Assembly: GCF_946151055.1 (NCBI RefSeq)
Contig: NZ_CAMGYZ010000015.1
Location: 1-64,000, forward strand
Direction: 5' to 3'
Origin: Bacillus sp. Marseille-Q3570
GTDB taxonomy: Bacteria > Bacillota > Bacilli > Bacillales > Fictibacillaceae
Length of the DNA: 64,000 bases
Shown: positions 27,063 through 34,917 of the stretch, in pieces
Numbering within the stretch: the stretch's first letter is position 1
Layout: the number at the start of each line of letters is the position of its first letter
Notes under the pieces: generated by a model
What the model was told of the DNA's origin: nothing
Databases searched by the model: none
The model's input: the letters and a program-made list of their open reading frames with translations, nothing else
Program-made: the position numbers and the translations under genes

Positions 27063-27434
27063 ATGGACCGAATTTCAGTCGTTCAATATATCGAAATCGT
27101 CTCAGTCACTACCTCTTCCATCGTTCAAGCAGGTGACACGACTATACTGACTCCGGTTTCAAGGGCATTGGCTGTACAGAGACAAGAATCGACGTATGAC
27201 GAAGAGGAGCATCAATTTGATATGTATCCGATTTTTTCAATACCTTTCCCGCCTTTGTACTATGAAACGATCCCTGTGAAGACAGTTCAAGAAAACCCTG
27301 CTATACATGTCAACTCCATCAATATCATCGGGGTAGCTGCATCCTCTGCAGTCCGAATAGGAAAAACAGATTTCGTCTCAAGTGAGGCTCGTGTCAAACA
27401 CATTCGCCAATTCACTGTCAATCCTTATGAATAG
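27063..27434 (+). CDS. gerPE: Spore germination protein GerPE
   Basis: A 123-residue protein starting MDRISVVQYIEIVSVTTSSI, with the paired TTSSIVQAGDTT and AASSAVRIGKTD repeats (about residues 17 and 94) that define GerPE as a duplicated version of the short GerP module. It begins directly after the gerPD stop (TAAG-ATG) with GAAGGA upstream. The middle section is tyrosine- and proline-rich (DMYPIFSIPFPPLYYE). Confidence 0.85.
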   Translation: MDRISVVQYIEIVSVTTSSIVQAGDTTILTPVSRALAVQRQESTYDEEEHQFDMYPIFSIPFPPLYYETIPVKTVQENPAIHVNSINIIGVAASSAVRIGKTDFVSSEARVKHIRQFTVNPYE

Positions 27435-27444
27435 GAGGATGAGC

Positions 27445-27666
27445 ATGAATGTGTATGTCAATCAGACAATCACCATACAAACTCTGCGTGTAGAAGGCTT
27501 ACAAAACTCTTCCATCCTCCAAATCGGTACCACCGGAGTTTTAAAACCTATCTCATATTCAGCCAACACAGGGGGCTTTACAGAACCTGCGCCTCAAATG
27601 CAGCAACCGTTCGGCGGTGTAGAAGAAATTACTGGCCCGCTCGTCCCATTTGCCCCTGAAAGTTGA
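27445..27666 (+). CDS. gerPB: Spore germination protein GerPB, displaced to after gerPE
   Basis: A 73-residue protein MNVYVNQTITIQTLRVEGLQ followed by NSSILQIGTTG and NTGGFTEPAPQ, the diagnostic GerPB pattern (NTG-FTEPAP). AGGAGG lies six bases before the ATG at 27445. In B. subtilis and B. cereus gerPB is the second gene; here it is fifth, directly before an Hsp20 gene. The protein itself looks complete. Confidence 0.85.
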   Translation: MNVYVNQTITIQTLRVEGLQNSSILQIGTTGVLKPISYSANTGGFTEPAPQMQQPFGGVEEITGPLVPFAPES

Positions 27667-27694
27667 GCATTTTATTAATTGCGAGGAGATTTTT

Positions 27695-28123
27695 ATGGAT
27701 TCATGGTCAAAAATGATGGATTGGAAACAGATGGCTGATAAATATATCAATCAAAGTTTCTTTCCAAATCAACAAGAACACAAAAACTCCGGGCCGCAAG
27801 TTAATGTTTATGAATCAGAAAATGAGCTATTATGTTTGATCTCGCTTCCAGGTCTGGAAAATGTGGATGATGTTGAAGTTTATGTATATAAAAGTTCTAT
27901 CAAATTGATTGGAAATACGTCCTTGCACATACATGGCATGTCGATTAAACAAGATGAAATTTTCCAAGGCAGATTTGAACGTGAAGTGTCATTGCCTTAC
28001 TCTGTCAGGGAAGATCCAATTGATGCGTATTATCAGAAAGGAGTTCTGTATATCCGTTTATATCGGTTGCTTACAGATGATCGTCCGCGGAAAAAAGTTG
28101 ATATCAAGTACCATGCTGATTAA
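27695..28123 (+). CDS. Small heat-shock protein (Hsp20), last gene of the gerP run
   Basis: A 142-residue Hsp20-like protein. The N-terminus MDSWSKMMDWKQMADKYINQ is amphipathic, the alpha-crystallin domain includes LLCLISLPGLENVDDVEVYV and FEREVSLPYSVREDPIDAYY, and the conserved terminal strand is KGVLYIRLYRL. The usual GxLxI motif is present as GVLYI. The start at 27695 has GAGGAG upstream; the frame to 27650 overlaps gerPB and has no site. Only 28 bp separate it from gerPB. Divergent from the other Hsp20 copy in sequence, so not a recent duplicate. Confidence 0.8.
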   Translation: MDSWSKMMDWKQMADKYINQSFFPNQQEHKNSGPQVNVYESENELLCLISLPGLENVDDVEVYVYKSSIKLIGNTSLHIHGMSIKQDEIFQGRFEREVSLPYSVREDPIDAYYQKGVLYIRLYRLLTDDRPRKKVDIKYHAD

Positions 28124-28165
28124 AATACGGGCTGACACTAAATACGAGCCAACCCTGCATTGAAC

Positions 28166-28387
28166 CTATGCATTTCCAACATTATTACTATCTGCCACAT
28201 CGGGATCTATCGTAATGGAAACACTGAATAGATTGTTTTCTGTCAAGAAATCACCAGTGTTACCTCCTCCAGACCCTCCAGCACTTTTTGAAGTTGATAC
28301 GGGTGTATTAAAAAACAAGTCTCCAAAATTAACAGTTCCACCACTTACAGTGGAAATTTTGATGGGTGCAATGATGATAGTTGGCAT
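28166..28387 (-). CDS. gerPF: GerPF family spore germination protein (copy 2)
   Basis: A 73-residue protein MPTIIIAPIKISTVSGGTVN, then FGDLFFNTPVSTSKSAGGSG and the end DPDVADSNNVGN. It is closer to typical GerPF than copy 1 (GGGNTGDF block). AAAGGAGAG precedes the ATG. It is convergent with the Hsp20 gene, and the short gap (42 bp) has no clear terminator. A TTGAC/GTCAA dyad lies about 40 bp upstream in the promoter region. Confidence 0.85.
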   Translation of the reverse strand: MPTIIIAPIKISTVSGGTVNFGDLFFNTPVSTSKSAGGSGGGNTGDFLTENNLFSVSITIDPDVADSNNVGNA

Positions 28388-28557
28388 ATCTACTCTCCTT
28401 TACCCCCTTTATACATGAAAAGGGTTGACCTCTATAGTCAAGGCAAACTCCTGCACACCATCTTTCAAGATGTATACCACGTCACGTGTTGGAGCGGACT
28501 GACTTTTGATATGGTCAAACCCTTTATTAAGATGACAAACATGTAATTTTTATTTCA

Positions 28558-28593
28558 GGTAGCAAAAGGAGTCCGACAACTCCTTTGCTTACC
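28558..28593 (-). terminator. Hairpin behind the YjcZ-type gene
   Basis: GGTAGCAAAAGGAGT and ACTCCTTTGCTTACC form a 14-bp stem with one mismatch. The T tract on the minus strand is weak, so it may act mainly as an RNA-stabilising end. Confidence 0.6.
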
Positions 28594-28616
28594 TTCTATT
28601 GATCGTTTTGGTCAAA

Positions 28617-28703
28617 TTAGCTTACAAAAGCTACTCCCACAATGATAAGGAGAATAAACAAAACTACGATCAAAGCAAAACCTGCTCCATAGCCGTAACC
28701 CAT
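28617..28703 (-). CDS. YjcZ family sporulation peptide, 28 aa
   Basis: The peptide is MGYGYGAGFALIVVLFILLI followed by IVGVAFVS. The glycine/tyrosine start and one long hydrophobic helix are the exact YjcZ/sporulation-peptide pattern (PF09680 type). GGAGG lies nine bases before this ATG; an ATG three codons upstream touches it and would add MSF. It sits near the gerP cluster, which fits sporulation expression. Too short for ordinary gene finding. Confidence 0.85.
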   Translation of the reverse strand: MGYGYGAGFALIVVLFILLIIVGVAFVS

Positions 28704-29465
28704 GAAAGACATCCTCCTTCCTTCAGGTCATTAAAAGAAACGATTCTCCATAAGAGAATGTTCTTTTCACTACATACTATGTAAAAGTACAGGTTTTGAT
28801 AGGGACAAGTGGCGATATTTTTAAGAAGTTTTCAGGTTTTTTTATAAAAAAACACACGAAAATCCTTTATGTCTATTTTTCTTCATTCTTGTCTTATCGA
28901 ATTCAAGCTTCATGAAATGATGAAATGGAACACAGCTGATTTGATATGGTCATGAACACTTCATGGGGTGATCAAAATGAGAAACAGCTGATTTGATATG
29001 CTCATGAACGCTTCATGAGGTGATCAAAATGGGAAACAGCTGATTCGATATGCTCATGAACGCTTCATGGGGTGATCAAAATGAGAAACAGCTGATTTGA
29101 TATACTCATGAACGCTTCATGAAGTGATCAAAATAGGAAACATGGGTATTGATAATGGCGGTGTATCTGAGGTGTGTTTCCAAACGAAGCTTTGCCAATG
29201 GTTCATATCCTTGAATTTCATCTTTTTTTGAAAATTTAAGTATGTTATAATTATACTGTTTGGTTTTTATAAATGCATCTTTATGCGCAGTATAAGTGGT
29301 CCTATTTCCGACTTTTGCATGATTTCTCTTCGAATCTTTTGATCTATATTCTTTACATTCATATACATTTTCGGACAAGCTGTCCCTTAAGTAGGTCAAT
29401 TGTTTATAAATATGTGCGAAAGGCGGAAAAATCAAATTTATTTAACAACGAGGTGAAATGCACAA
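28704..29465. other. Long gene-free stretch with the tandem array
   Basis: Apart from the 52-bp repeats nothing recognisable as a gene is present. The 110-residue reading frame on the minus strand runs across the repeats and has no ribosome binding site. The region from 29230 to 29465 is the likely promoter/leader of the downstream transporter. Confidence 0.5.
28928..29142. repeat. Four tandem 52-bp repeats, each a hairpin
   Basis: CAGCTGAT recurs at 28933, 28985, 29037 and 29089, exactly 52 bp apart. Each unit carries GAAACAGCTGATTTGATATG, then CTCATGAACGCTTCATGAGG, then TGATCAAAATG. CTCATGAA and TTCATGAG pair around CGC, and ATTTGAT with ATCAAAAT forms an outer stem. Substitutions between units often keep pairing (unit 3 has a G-T pair). 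No spacers separate the units. They lie about 320 bp upstream of the YjiH transporter gene. Confidence 0.9.
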
Positions 29466-30830
29466 ATGGACAACGAGAAAACACAGCTTCAACCTAGTAC
29501 AACAAGTTATTTGAAATTCCTCATCCCATCGTTGATCGGAATATTCCTATTTATGATTCCAATCAGTTTTAAGGGAGAAGTGACGATACCGGTTGCGTTG
29601 CTCGCAGACTGGTTACAAGGATTACTTGGTGACAGTATTCCTGTAATCATGACATGGATCATCGCTCTTGCTGTCATACTTTCCTTTATCGCAGTTATTG
29701 TAAAACCAGCATTCATCATGAATAACACTTTTCTAAAATCTTTATTTCATGTACGGCCATTCTGGTTGATTACGAGATTATTAGGAATGATTTTCGCATT
29801 TATGACATTGTATGAAATCGGCCCTGAGTGGATTTGGTCTCCAGATACTGGCGGCTTACTATTGACTGGACTGATTCCTGTATTATTCTCAGTCTTCTTG
29901 TTTGCAGGCTTGTTCCTGCCGTTATTGTTGAATTTCGGATTGTTGGAATTATTCGGAGCACTTTTGACAAAAATCATGCGCCCTATTTTCACCTTGCCAG
30001 GTCGCTCCTCAATCGACTGTTTAGCATCTTGGCTAGGTGATGGGACGATTGGAGTCCTACTCACGAGTAAACAATATGAAGAAGGAAACTATTCGAAACG
30101 GGAAGCAGCAGTAATTGGGACTACCTTTTCAGTCGTATCAATCACTTTTACAATCGTCGTATTGAAACAGATGGAATTGGATGCATACTTTGGTCCATAT
30201 TATTTGACGATTGTATTGGCTGGATTCGTAGCAGCATTGATTTTACCCCGTATTCCGCCGTTATCAAAAAAGAAGGATACGTATGTTGATGAATCAGATG
30301 TTCGGAAGACGGAAGATATCCCTGAAGGTATGTCTATCTTTTCCTGGGGGCTGAAATCCGCAGCAAACACTGCGCAAAAAACAAAAAGCTTTGATGTCAT
30401 CGTCAAAGGCGGCTTCCAAAACGTTCTTGACATGTGGATGGGGGTCATCCCGATTGTCATGGCTATTGGAACTGTCGCATTAGGAATTGAGGCAGCTACA
30501 CCAATTTTTGAATGGCTAGGTAAACCATTCGTACCACTGCTTCAAATCATGCAGGTTCCTGAAGCTGCCAATGCTGCGCAGACCATTGTCGTCGGTTTTG
30601 CCGATATGTTCTTGCCAGCTCTTATCGGTGTAGAAATCATCGAAAGTGAAATGACAAGGTTCATCATAGCTTGTCTATCTGTAACACAGCTTATTTACAT
30701 GTCAGAGGTTGGTGGCCTGTTGCTCGGTTCTAAGATACCAGTGAACTTTAAAGACCTGGTCCTTATATTCTTAGAACGTACGCTTGTTACATTGCCTGTC
30801 ATCGTTTTGATGGCACATATCATTTTTTAA
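29466..30830 (+). CDS. YjiH family transporter (nucleoside-gate domain)
   Basis: A 454-residue membrane protein with about 10-11 hydrophobic helices. Two copies of the gate-type motif are present: the first near GRSSIDCLASWLGDGTIGVL (about residues 178-197), the second near PEAANAAQTIVVGFADMFLP. A charged loop around residue 270 (SKKKDTYVDESDVRKTED) separates the halves. YjiH proteins are related to nucleoside transporters and spore maturation proteins SpmA/B; the substrate is unknown. GAGGTG lies ten bases before the ATG. Single gene, preceded by the hairpin array and followed by a terminator. Confidence 0.8.
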   Translation: MDNEKTQLQPSTTSYLKFLIPSLIGIFLFMIPISFKGEVTIPVALLADWLQGLLGDSIPVIMTWIIALAVILSFIAVIVKPAFIMNNTFLKSLFHVRPFWLITRLLGMIFAFMTLYEIGPEWIWSPDTGGLLLTGLIPVLFSVFLFAGLFLPLLLNFGLLELFGALLTKIMRPIFTLPGRSSIDCLASWLGDGTIGVLLTSKQYEEGNYSKREAAVIGTTFSVVSITFTIVVLKQMELDAYFGPYYLTIVLAGFVAALILPRIPPLSKKKDTYVDESDVRKTEDIPEGMSIFSWGLKSAANTAQKTKSFDVIVKGGFQNVLDMWMGVIPIVMAIGTVALGIEAATPIFEWLGKPFVPLLQIMQVPEAANAAQTIVVGFADMFLPALIGVEIIESEMTRFIIACLSVTQLIYMSEVGGLLLGSKIPVNFKDLVLIFLERTLVTLPVIVLMAHIIF

Positions 30831-30842
30831 TTCGGTATTTGA

Positions 30843-30872
30843 GGGCAGTTCTTAGGAGCTGCTCTTTTTTTA
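30843..30872 (+). terminator. Terminator of the YjiH gene
   Basis: GGCAGTTC and GGAGCTGC form a short stem with a G-T pair, followed by a TCTTTTTTTATTT tract. Confidence 0.8.
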
Positions 30873-30974
30873 TTTCCAAAAACAACAATCTATGCAAAAA
30901 CCGCCTTATGGGTTTAGGCTAAATGAGGTCAAATTCCTCTCAAATCAACAAAGCCCTAATTGAGCCTTTATTAA

Positions 30975-31003
30975 GAAAAGGCTGAGAACATGAGATCTCA
31001 GCC
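30975..31003 (-). terminator. Terminator of the acidic protein gene
   Basis: GGCTGAGA (30980-30987) pairs with TCTCAGCC (30996-31003) with T-rich sequence on the minus strand. Confidence 0.75.
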
Positions 31004-31011
31004 AGAAAAGA

Positions 31012-31245
31012 TTACCATTTGAACCAAGGATCTGAATTTTCATCCTCTTCTGTTTCATCATCATCATCTTCTTCATCTGTTTCATCTTCATATTCATCAT
31101 CTGAATCATCATCGCTGACTTCTTCATCATTTCGATTCTCACCGAGGCCCCACATTGCATCCCAAGGATTTACAACTTCTTCTTTTTCTTCTTCGTTGCT
31201 GTCTATATTTTTTGTTTTAATTTCTTTGTTATTTTTCTTTTCCAT
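31012..31245 (-). CDS. Highly acidic small protein with tryptophan motifs, 77 aa
   Basis: AAAGGAGG precedes the ATG at 31245. The protein has a lysine-rich start (MEKKNNKEIKTKNIDSNEEE), a tryptophan motif NPWDAMWGLG in the middle, then some 30 residues that are nearly all D and E, and ends SDPWFKW. The acidic tract is low-complexity and probably disordered. The PW motifs at both ends could be docking sites. No family recognised. It is not the usual acidic spore coat or ribosomal tail that I know. The serine-rich ORF on the opposite strand is its shadow. Confidence 0.65.
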   Translation of the reverse strand: MEKKNNKEIKTKNIDSNEEEKEEVVNPWDAMWGLGENRNDEEVSDDDSDDEYEDETDEEDDDDETEEDENSDPWFKW

Positions 31246-31349
31246 GATAGCCCTCCTTTCCGGAAACACCAGGAGTATTTACTGATGAACCATCTCTAAT
31301 TACAATATTGAAAAATTGATATTTCGATACGGCCACATGCCTAATTTCA

Positions 31350-31386
31350 TGAAAAAAAGAGAAGACGTGGATTGTCTCCTCTTTTG
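31350..31386 (-). terminator. Terminator of the thioredoxin gene
   Basis: AAAAGAGGAGAC on the minus strand pairs with GTCTTCTCTTTT with one mismatch, followed by T residues. Confidence 0.75.
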
Positions 31387-31388
31387 GT

Positions 31389-31706
31389 CTATCTGACAGT
31401 AGTCAAAAATTCTTTTACTGATTCTGGTGTTTTGGCATTTGCGCTATGCAAGTGAGCAAGCTTTTCTCCATTTTGGTAAACAAGTAGGCTTGGTATGCCC
31501 ATCACCTCATATTTTTCAGCAATTTCCGGAAATTGATCCTTATCGATCTGATACCAGTCTTTATCCGGATTTTCTTCAATTATTTCCCCGATGAACATAT
31601 CGAGACGTTTGCAATCTGGGCACCAATCGGTAACGAATTTGATTACAGTTTGCTTAGATCGATTGATAAGGTTGTTGAATTCCTGTTCTGAAGTTACTTC
31701 TTTCAT
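31389..31706 (-). CDS. Thioredoxin family protein (WCPDC)
   Basis: A 105-residue thioredoxin-fold protein with the active-site motif WCPDC (about residues 30-34), the cis-proline in MGIPSLLVYQNG, and the C-terminal helix ESVKEFLTTV. The CPDC centre differs from the CGPC of the main thioredoxin, as in the YtpP/YdbP group of Bacillus. GAGGGGGATC precedes the ATG at 31706; the longer frame to 31784 adds 26 residues without a site. Cytosolic and monocistronic. Probably a thiol-disulfide helper of unknown partner. Confidence 0.82.
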   Translation of the reverse strand: MKEVTSEQEFNNLINRSKQTVIKFVTDWCPDCKRLDMFIGEIIEENPDKDWYQIDKDQFPEIAEKYEVMGIPSLLVYQNGEKLAHLHSANAKTPESVKEFLTTVR

Positions 31707-31913
31707 TCTGATCCCCCTCTGGTACTCGATATCATTATTATACAAAATCTTTGTGCCCAGTGTTAAATATGGCGCTTCAAGCATGAAAGTTGTTCATACC
31801 TATTCCTTATGGTCCACTAGTCATATAGAGGATAAATATTCAATGAGTTCATTAAAAAACGACAACAGTATAAACTATAAAAGATAAATGGACATGCGAG
31901 GGGAGGAAATCTT

Positions 31914-32795
31914 ATGAGTCACGTACATGATCATCATGCTAACAAAAAAGCGTTGAAAATATCTTTATTATTGATCAGTCTTTTCATGATTGTAGAAGTG
32001 ATCGGGGGTATAGTGACGAATAGTTTGGCATTGCTTTCAGATGCCGGGCATATGTTCAGTGATGCCGCTTCATTGGGATTAAGTTTTCTAGCAATCCATT
32101 ACGGAAGTAAAAAGCCGAGTGATAATAAGACCTTTGGCTATAAACGTTTTGAAATTCTAGCTGCTTTTATCAACGGAATTGCTCTTATCGTCATATCATT
32201 CATCATCTTATATGAAGCCTATCACCGTTTCATTGAACCACCTGATGTGGCTGGCCATGGAATGCTATCGATTGCGATAATCGGGTTGATCGTTAATGTG
32301 ATTGTCGCTTATATCTTGATGAAAGGTGATACAAGCGGAAACTTGAATGTGAAAAGTGCATTCCTGCATGTATTAGGAGACCTTCTTGGTTCCGTGGGGG
32401 CTATTATCGCAGCGATCTTCATCATCGTGCTTGGCTGGGGGTATGCAGATCCTATCGCAAGTGTCATTGTTTCATTACTGATTTTGATAAGTGGTTGGAG
32501 AGTGACCAAGGAAGCGATCCATGTACTGATGGAAGGGACACCAGGTCATATTGATATAGAAGAAATCAAATCTTCACTATCAACCTTCCCTGCAATAAAA
32601 AATGTCCATGATCTTCATGTCTGGTCGATTACTTCAGGTTACATTGCGTTAAGCTGCCATATAACAATCGATGAGGAAACGGATCACCAACAGTTATTGG
32701 TGCAGGTATCTGATTATCTAAAAGAAGATTTCCATATCAACCATACAACGATCCAAATAGAATACAAAGATAGAGATTGTGATCCATGTAATTAA
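31914..32795 (+). CDS. czcD: Cation diffusion facilitator, zinc/cadmium exporter
   Basis: A 293-residue transporter with six membrane helices. A histidine cluster opens the protein (HVHDHHANKK). Transport-site residues appear as HMFSDAASL in helix 2 and HVLGDLLGS in helix 5, the HxxxD pairs of the CDF family. The C-terminal cytoplasmic domain (about 210-293) has the metal-binding histidines in VHDLHVWSITSG and HITIDEETDH, and ends with CDPCN. GGGGAGGAAAT lies before the ATG. It is a single gene; no ArsR/CzrA gene is adjacent, although that is the usual regulator. Confidence 0.88.
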   Translation: MSHVHDHHANKKALKISLLLISLFMIVEVIGGIVTNSLALLSDAGHMFSDAASLGLSFLAIHYGSKKPSDNKTFGYKRFEILAAFINGIALIVISFIILYEAYHRFIEPPDVAGHGMLSIAIIGLIVNVIVAYILMKGDTSGNLNVKSAFLHVLGDLLGSVGAIIAAIFIIVLGWGYADPIASVIVSLLILISGWRVTKEAIHVLMEGTPGHIDIEEIKSSLSTFPAIKNVHDLHVWSITSGYIALSCHITIDEETDHQQLLVQVSDYLKEDFHINHTTIQIEYKDRDCDPCN

Positions 32796-33170
32796 TAAAG
32801 GCTGTTTTTGCAAACTTTGTTGCACTTGCACTTAAAGAAAGTAAAAAATACTTTCTTCAGTATAAGGGCAACTAAGGCTCGACCTACAAAAGGCTTGGTC
32901 TTGCCAAGTTTTTTTAAAAGTCGTGATTTCCGCTCAAGGATGCTCGCTTTCCGGGGGGGGGGGGCGTGCGGTGAGCCTACTCGTTCGCCTTACGACATAG
33001 AATGGTCTCACCTGTCCCGCTGTTCCCGAAAGAGTCTACGGATGTCGGCTTCGCTTTTCGTGTTTCATTTTATCCATTCAATTTATCTATTCAATTTTAT
33101 TGTTCGTCTTTTGTTGGAAGTTATAGTTTTGTCCCAGCCTCTTTTAAAAATTTTGGTTGTTAGTTTTGGT
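32796..33170 (+). repeat. Full copy of the dispersed repeat family (type B 3' half)
   Basis: It begins TAAAGGCTGTTTTTGCAAAC and continues with the GAAAGTAAAAAATACTTTC block, ACTAAGGCTCGACC, AAGGCTTGGTCTTGCCAAG, a TGCTCGCTTTCC block and a 3' half ending TAGTTTTGTCCCAGCCTC. The first 200 bp match the copy at 49731, the last 200 bp match 24003-24240. Position 32953-32964 is a run of 12 G where other copies have CGCGGGG. No real gene. Confidence 0.85.
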
Positions 33171-33204
33171 TCTATGAAACTCAATCCATTAGCGAACCCC
33201 AAGC

Positions 33205-33702
33205 TTATTTGCCGATAGTTCGGATAAGGTTTTCTACCTCTTCTCCCTTTTGCGTACCGATAAGATATTTTCTTCCGTCCTTCATTTCAATACGGATTCC
33301 TTCAGACCCTTTAACATTGTAAGCAGTTGTTCCATTGAATGAAAATCTTAATCCAAAACCTAAAAATTCCTTTAAAGGATTATACATCTCCACATTGATG
33401 GATTTCATTTCAGAAAACATGAATTTCCTCTCTTTAAGATGGAACGGTCTGAATCTGACAAAGATCCCACTTTCGTTTATTTTTGTCGTTAACGTAATCG
33501 TTAATAAGAATATTGGAAAGCAGATTCCAAATAAAATCCATAGAACCCATAACGTTGTATCAGATGCTGGGTTTGTTCCAAATGGTTTTCCAAAGTATAT
33601 TTGTTGAATGAAACCATACCACATCACTCCTATTAGGATCAAAACGATAAGGATGTAATACCAGCTAGTGAAGCGTTGTTTTTCTTTATAAAGAACTTCC
33701 AC
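33205..33702 (-). CDS. Two-helix membrane protein with a PH-like domain (DUF6141-like), 165 aa
   Basis: The protein begins with a cytoplasmic EVLYKEKQRF segment, then two membrane helices (about 15-35 and 50-72), and a soluble beta-rich C-terminal half (GIFVRFRPFHLKERKF, MFSEMKSINVEMY, GIRIEMKDGRKYLIGT) that looks like a bacterial PH-type fold. Similar proteins are annotated DUF6141. Function unknown. The start is GTG at 33702 with GAGGATG upstream. It follows the acetyltransferase gene by 19 bp and is probably in the same operon. Confidence 0.65.
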   Translation of the reverse strand: MEVLYKEKQRFTSWYYILIVLILIGVMWYGFIQQIYFGKPFGTNPASDTTLWVLWILFGICFPIFLLTITLTTKINESGIFVRFRPFHLKERKFMFSEMKSINVEMYNPLKEFLGFGLRFSFNGTTAYNVKGSEGIRIEMKDGRKYLIGTQKGEEVENLIRTIGK

Positions 33703-33721
33703 CTAAGTTGCATCCTCTCTC

Positions 33722-34591
33722 TTAAACTGATTTAAATTGATATACGATAGAATCACCGATGGGTCTGTAGCCGATTCTTTTGTAGATACTGTTCGACGTA
33801 GGATTTGCAAGGTCTGTATACAAGGTACAAAACTCATATCCCTCTTTTAACAACATTCGGCTTAATTGAGATACACATGAAGTAGCATATCCTCTCTTTT
33901 CATATTTTTTCGGTGTGTAAACATAATTCACACTCATACCTTTGGAAGTTCCTCTTGCTTTACGAGCCATAGAAACGGGTTCTCCATCCACCCACACGTA
34001 TAGACTTTCTTGTTGAATGAACTCCTTCGTTTTTTCTTTTGCTTCAGCAATCGTAAATGGGGTTTCAGTCACGAATGAAAATTCATATCCCCATTTTGAG
34101 AGAAGCTCATGATCTTCCATAGTAGCTAAACGTATGAACCCTGGGCTTTGAGGAACATCCATCACTTTTGTCAATTTAAAAATGCATTGCTCCATCGCAG
34201 TCTCATATATAATTTTCTCGTCTTTACACCATTTTTCAGCAAACGTTCCCGCAAGATGTTTAGTGCCAATCACACCAGGTATTATAAGTTGGATCTTTTT
34301 AAGGTTTGCAATTGCATGTTCAATCGCTTCATTAATCTGTATGTGAGAGCTGTCACCAAATACCCCCAAATTATAGGGTGGTGTCATGATCAATACCAGG
34401 ACAAGTTCATTGTCATCGTCTGTTATTGTTGCAAAAAATGGAGCAGGCTTGGATATGGTACCTTGTTTATCATTATGAAGACACCGATTTAAAATGCCAA
34501 GAGGAAGATTATTTAATGCTTCATCCTTTTGTAAAAACGTTTCAGCGTCTTTAGCAAATACACTTGCATCCTTGTATTGTCGAAAATCCAT
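33722..34591 (-). CDS. GNAT family N-acetyltransferase, 289 aa
   Basis: The N-terminal half (about 1-140) is a divergent, GNAT-like fold without a clear acyl-CoA loop. The C-terminal half holds the standard motif: strand GMSVNYVYTPKKYEKRGYAT with the R/Q-x-x-G-x-A loop replaced by KRGYAT (about 236-241), then CTLYTDLANPTSNSIYKRIG, the final alpha/beta pair. Two-domain organisation resembles the Bacillus YitI or mycothiol-synthase-like group. Acetyl-CoA-dependent transfer to a small molecule is likely; the acceptor is unknown. First gene of a two-gene operon. Confidence 0.78.
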   Translation of the reverse strand: MDFRQYKDASVFAKDAETFLQKDEALNNLPLGILNRCLHNDKQGTISKPAPFFATITDDDNELVLVLIMTPPYNLGVFGDSSHIQINEAIEHAIANLKKIQLIIPGVIGTKHLAGTFAEKWCKDEKIIYETAMEQCIFKLTKVMDVPQSPGFIRLATMEDHELLSKWGYEFSFVTETPFTIAEAKEKTKEFIQQESLYVWVDGEPVSMARKARGTSKGMSVNYVYTPKKYEKRGYATSCVSQLSRMLLKEGYEFCTLYTDLANPTSNSIYKRIGYRPIGDSIVYQFKSV

Positions 34592-34791
34592 TCTCCACGG
34601 CCCCTCTCTTTGTACGATTTAGATTAAGGAATTCACTAGCTTTTACTTAAAATGCATTAAGTGGTCAATTTAACCGAAACGCCAAAATCTGCACGGTCTT
34701 ATCCCCATCTAATACTTATACAAATAAACACGGATTCCTATTTAGTGCTGCAATAAATACTTGTTAACATAATTAAAATACAATCTACTGG

Positions 34792-34899
34792 TTACCTGGT
34801 CTTTCTCATCTCTTCTGGGAATTTCCGCTCTGCTGAAACAAAAAAAACTAATCCTAATTCAAGGATACACAAAGAAACAATTGCAATAAATCCAAACAT
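34792..34899 (-). CDS. Possible 35-residue membrane peptide
   Basis: The ATG at 34899-34897 opens a 35-codon frame: MFGFIAIVSLCILELGLVFF (one hydrophobic helix), then VSAERKFPEEMRKTR, a charged tail. The ribosome binding site is weak (GGTG six bases away). The signal-like helix plus charged tail is a believable small membrane protein. It lies in an otherwise empty region before the DeoR gene. No family recognised. Confidence 0.45.
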   Translation of the reverse strand: MFGFIAIVSLCILELGLVFFVSAERKFPEEMRKTR

Positions 34900-34917
34900 A
34901 TCGAACACCAGCCTTAT

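Noticed and set aside
28928-29142. Possible CRISPR array
   Set aside because: The repeats abut with no variable spacers, and the units themselves form hairpins. No cas genes are near.
29106-29435. 110-residue reading frame on the minus strand
   Set aside because: It crosses the 52-bp repeats, has no ribosome binding site and reads as low-complexity protein.
31019-31285. Serine-rich reading frame on the plus strand
   Set aside because: It is the antisense of the acidic GAT/GAA codons in the real minus-strand gene at 31012-31245.
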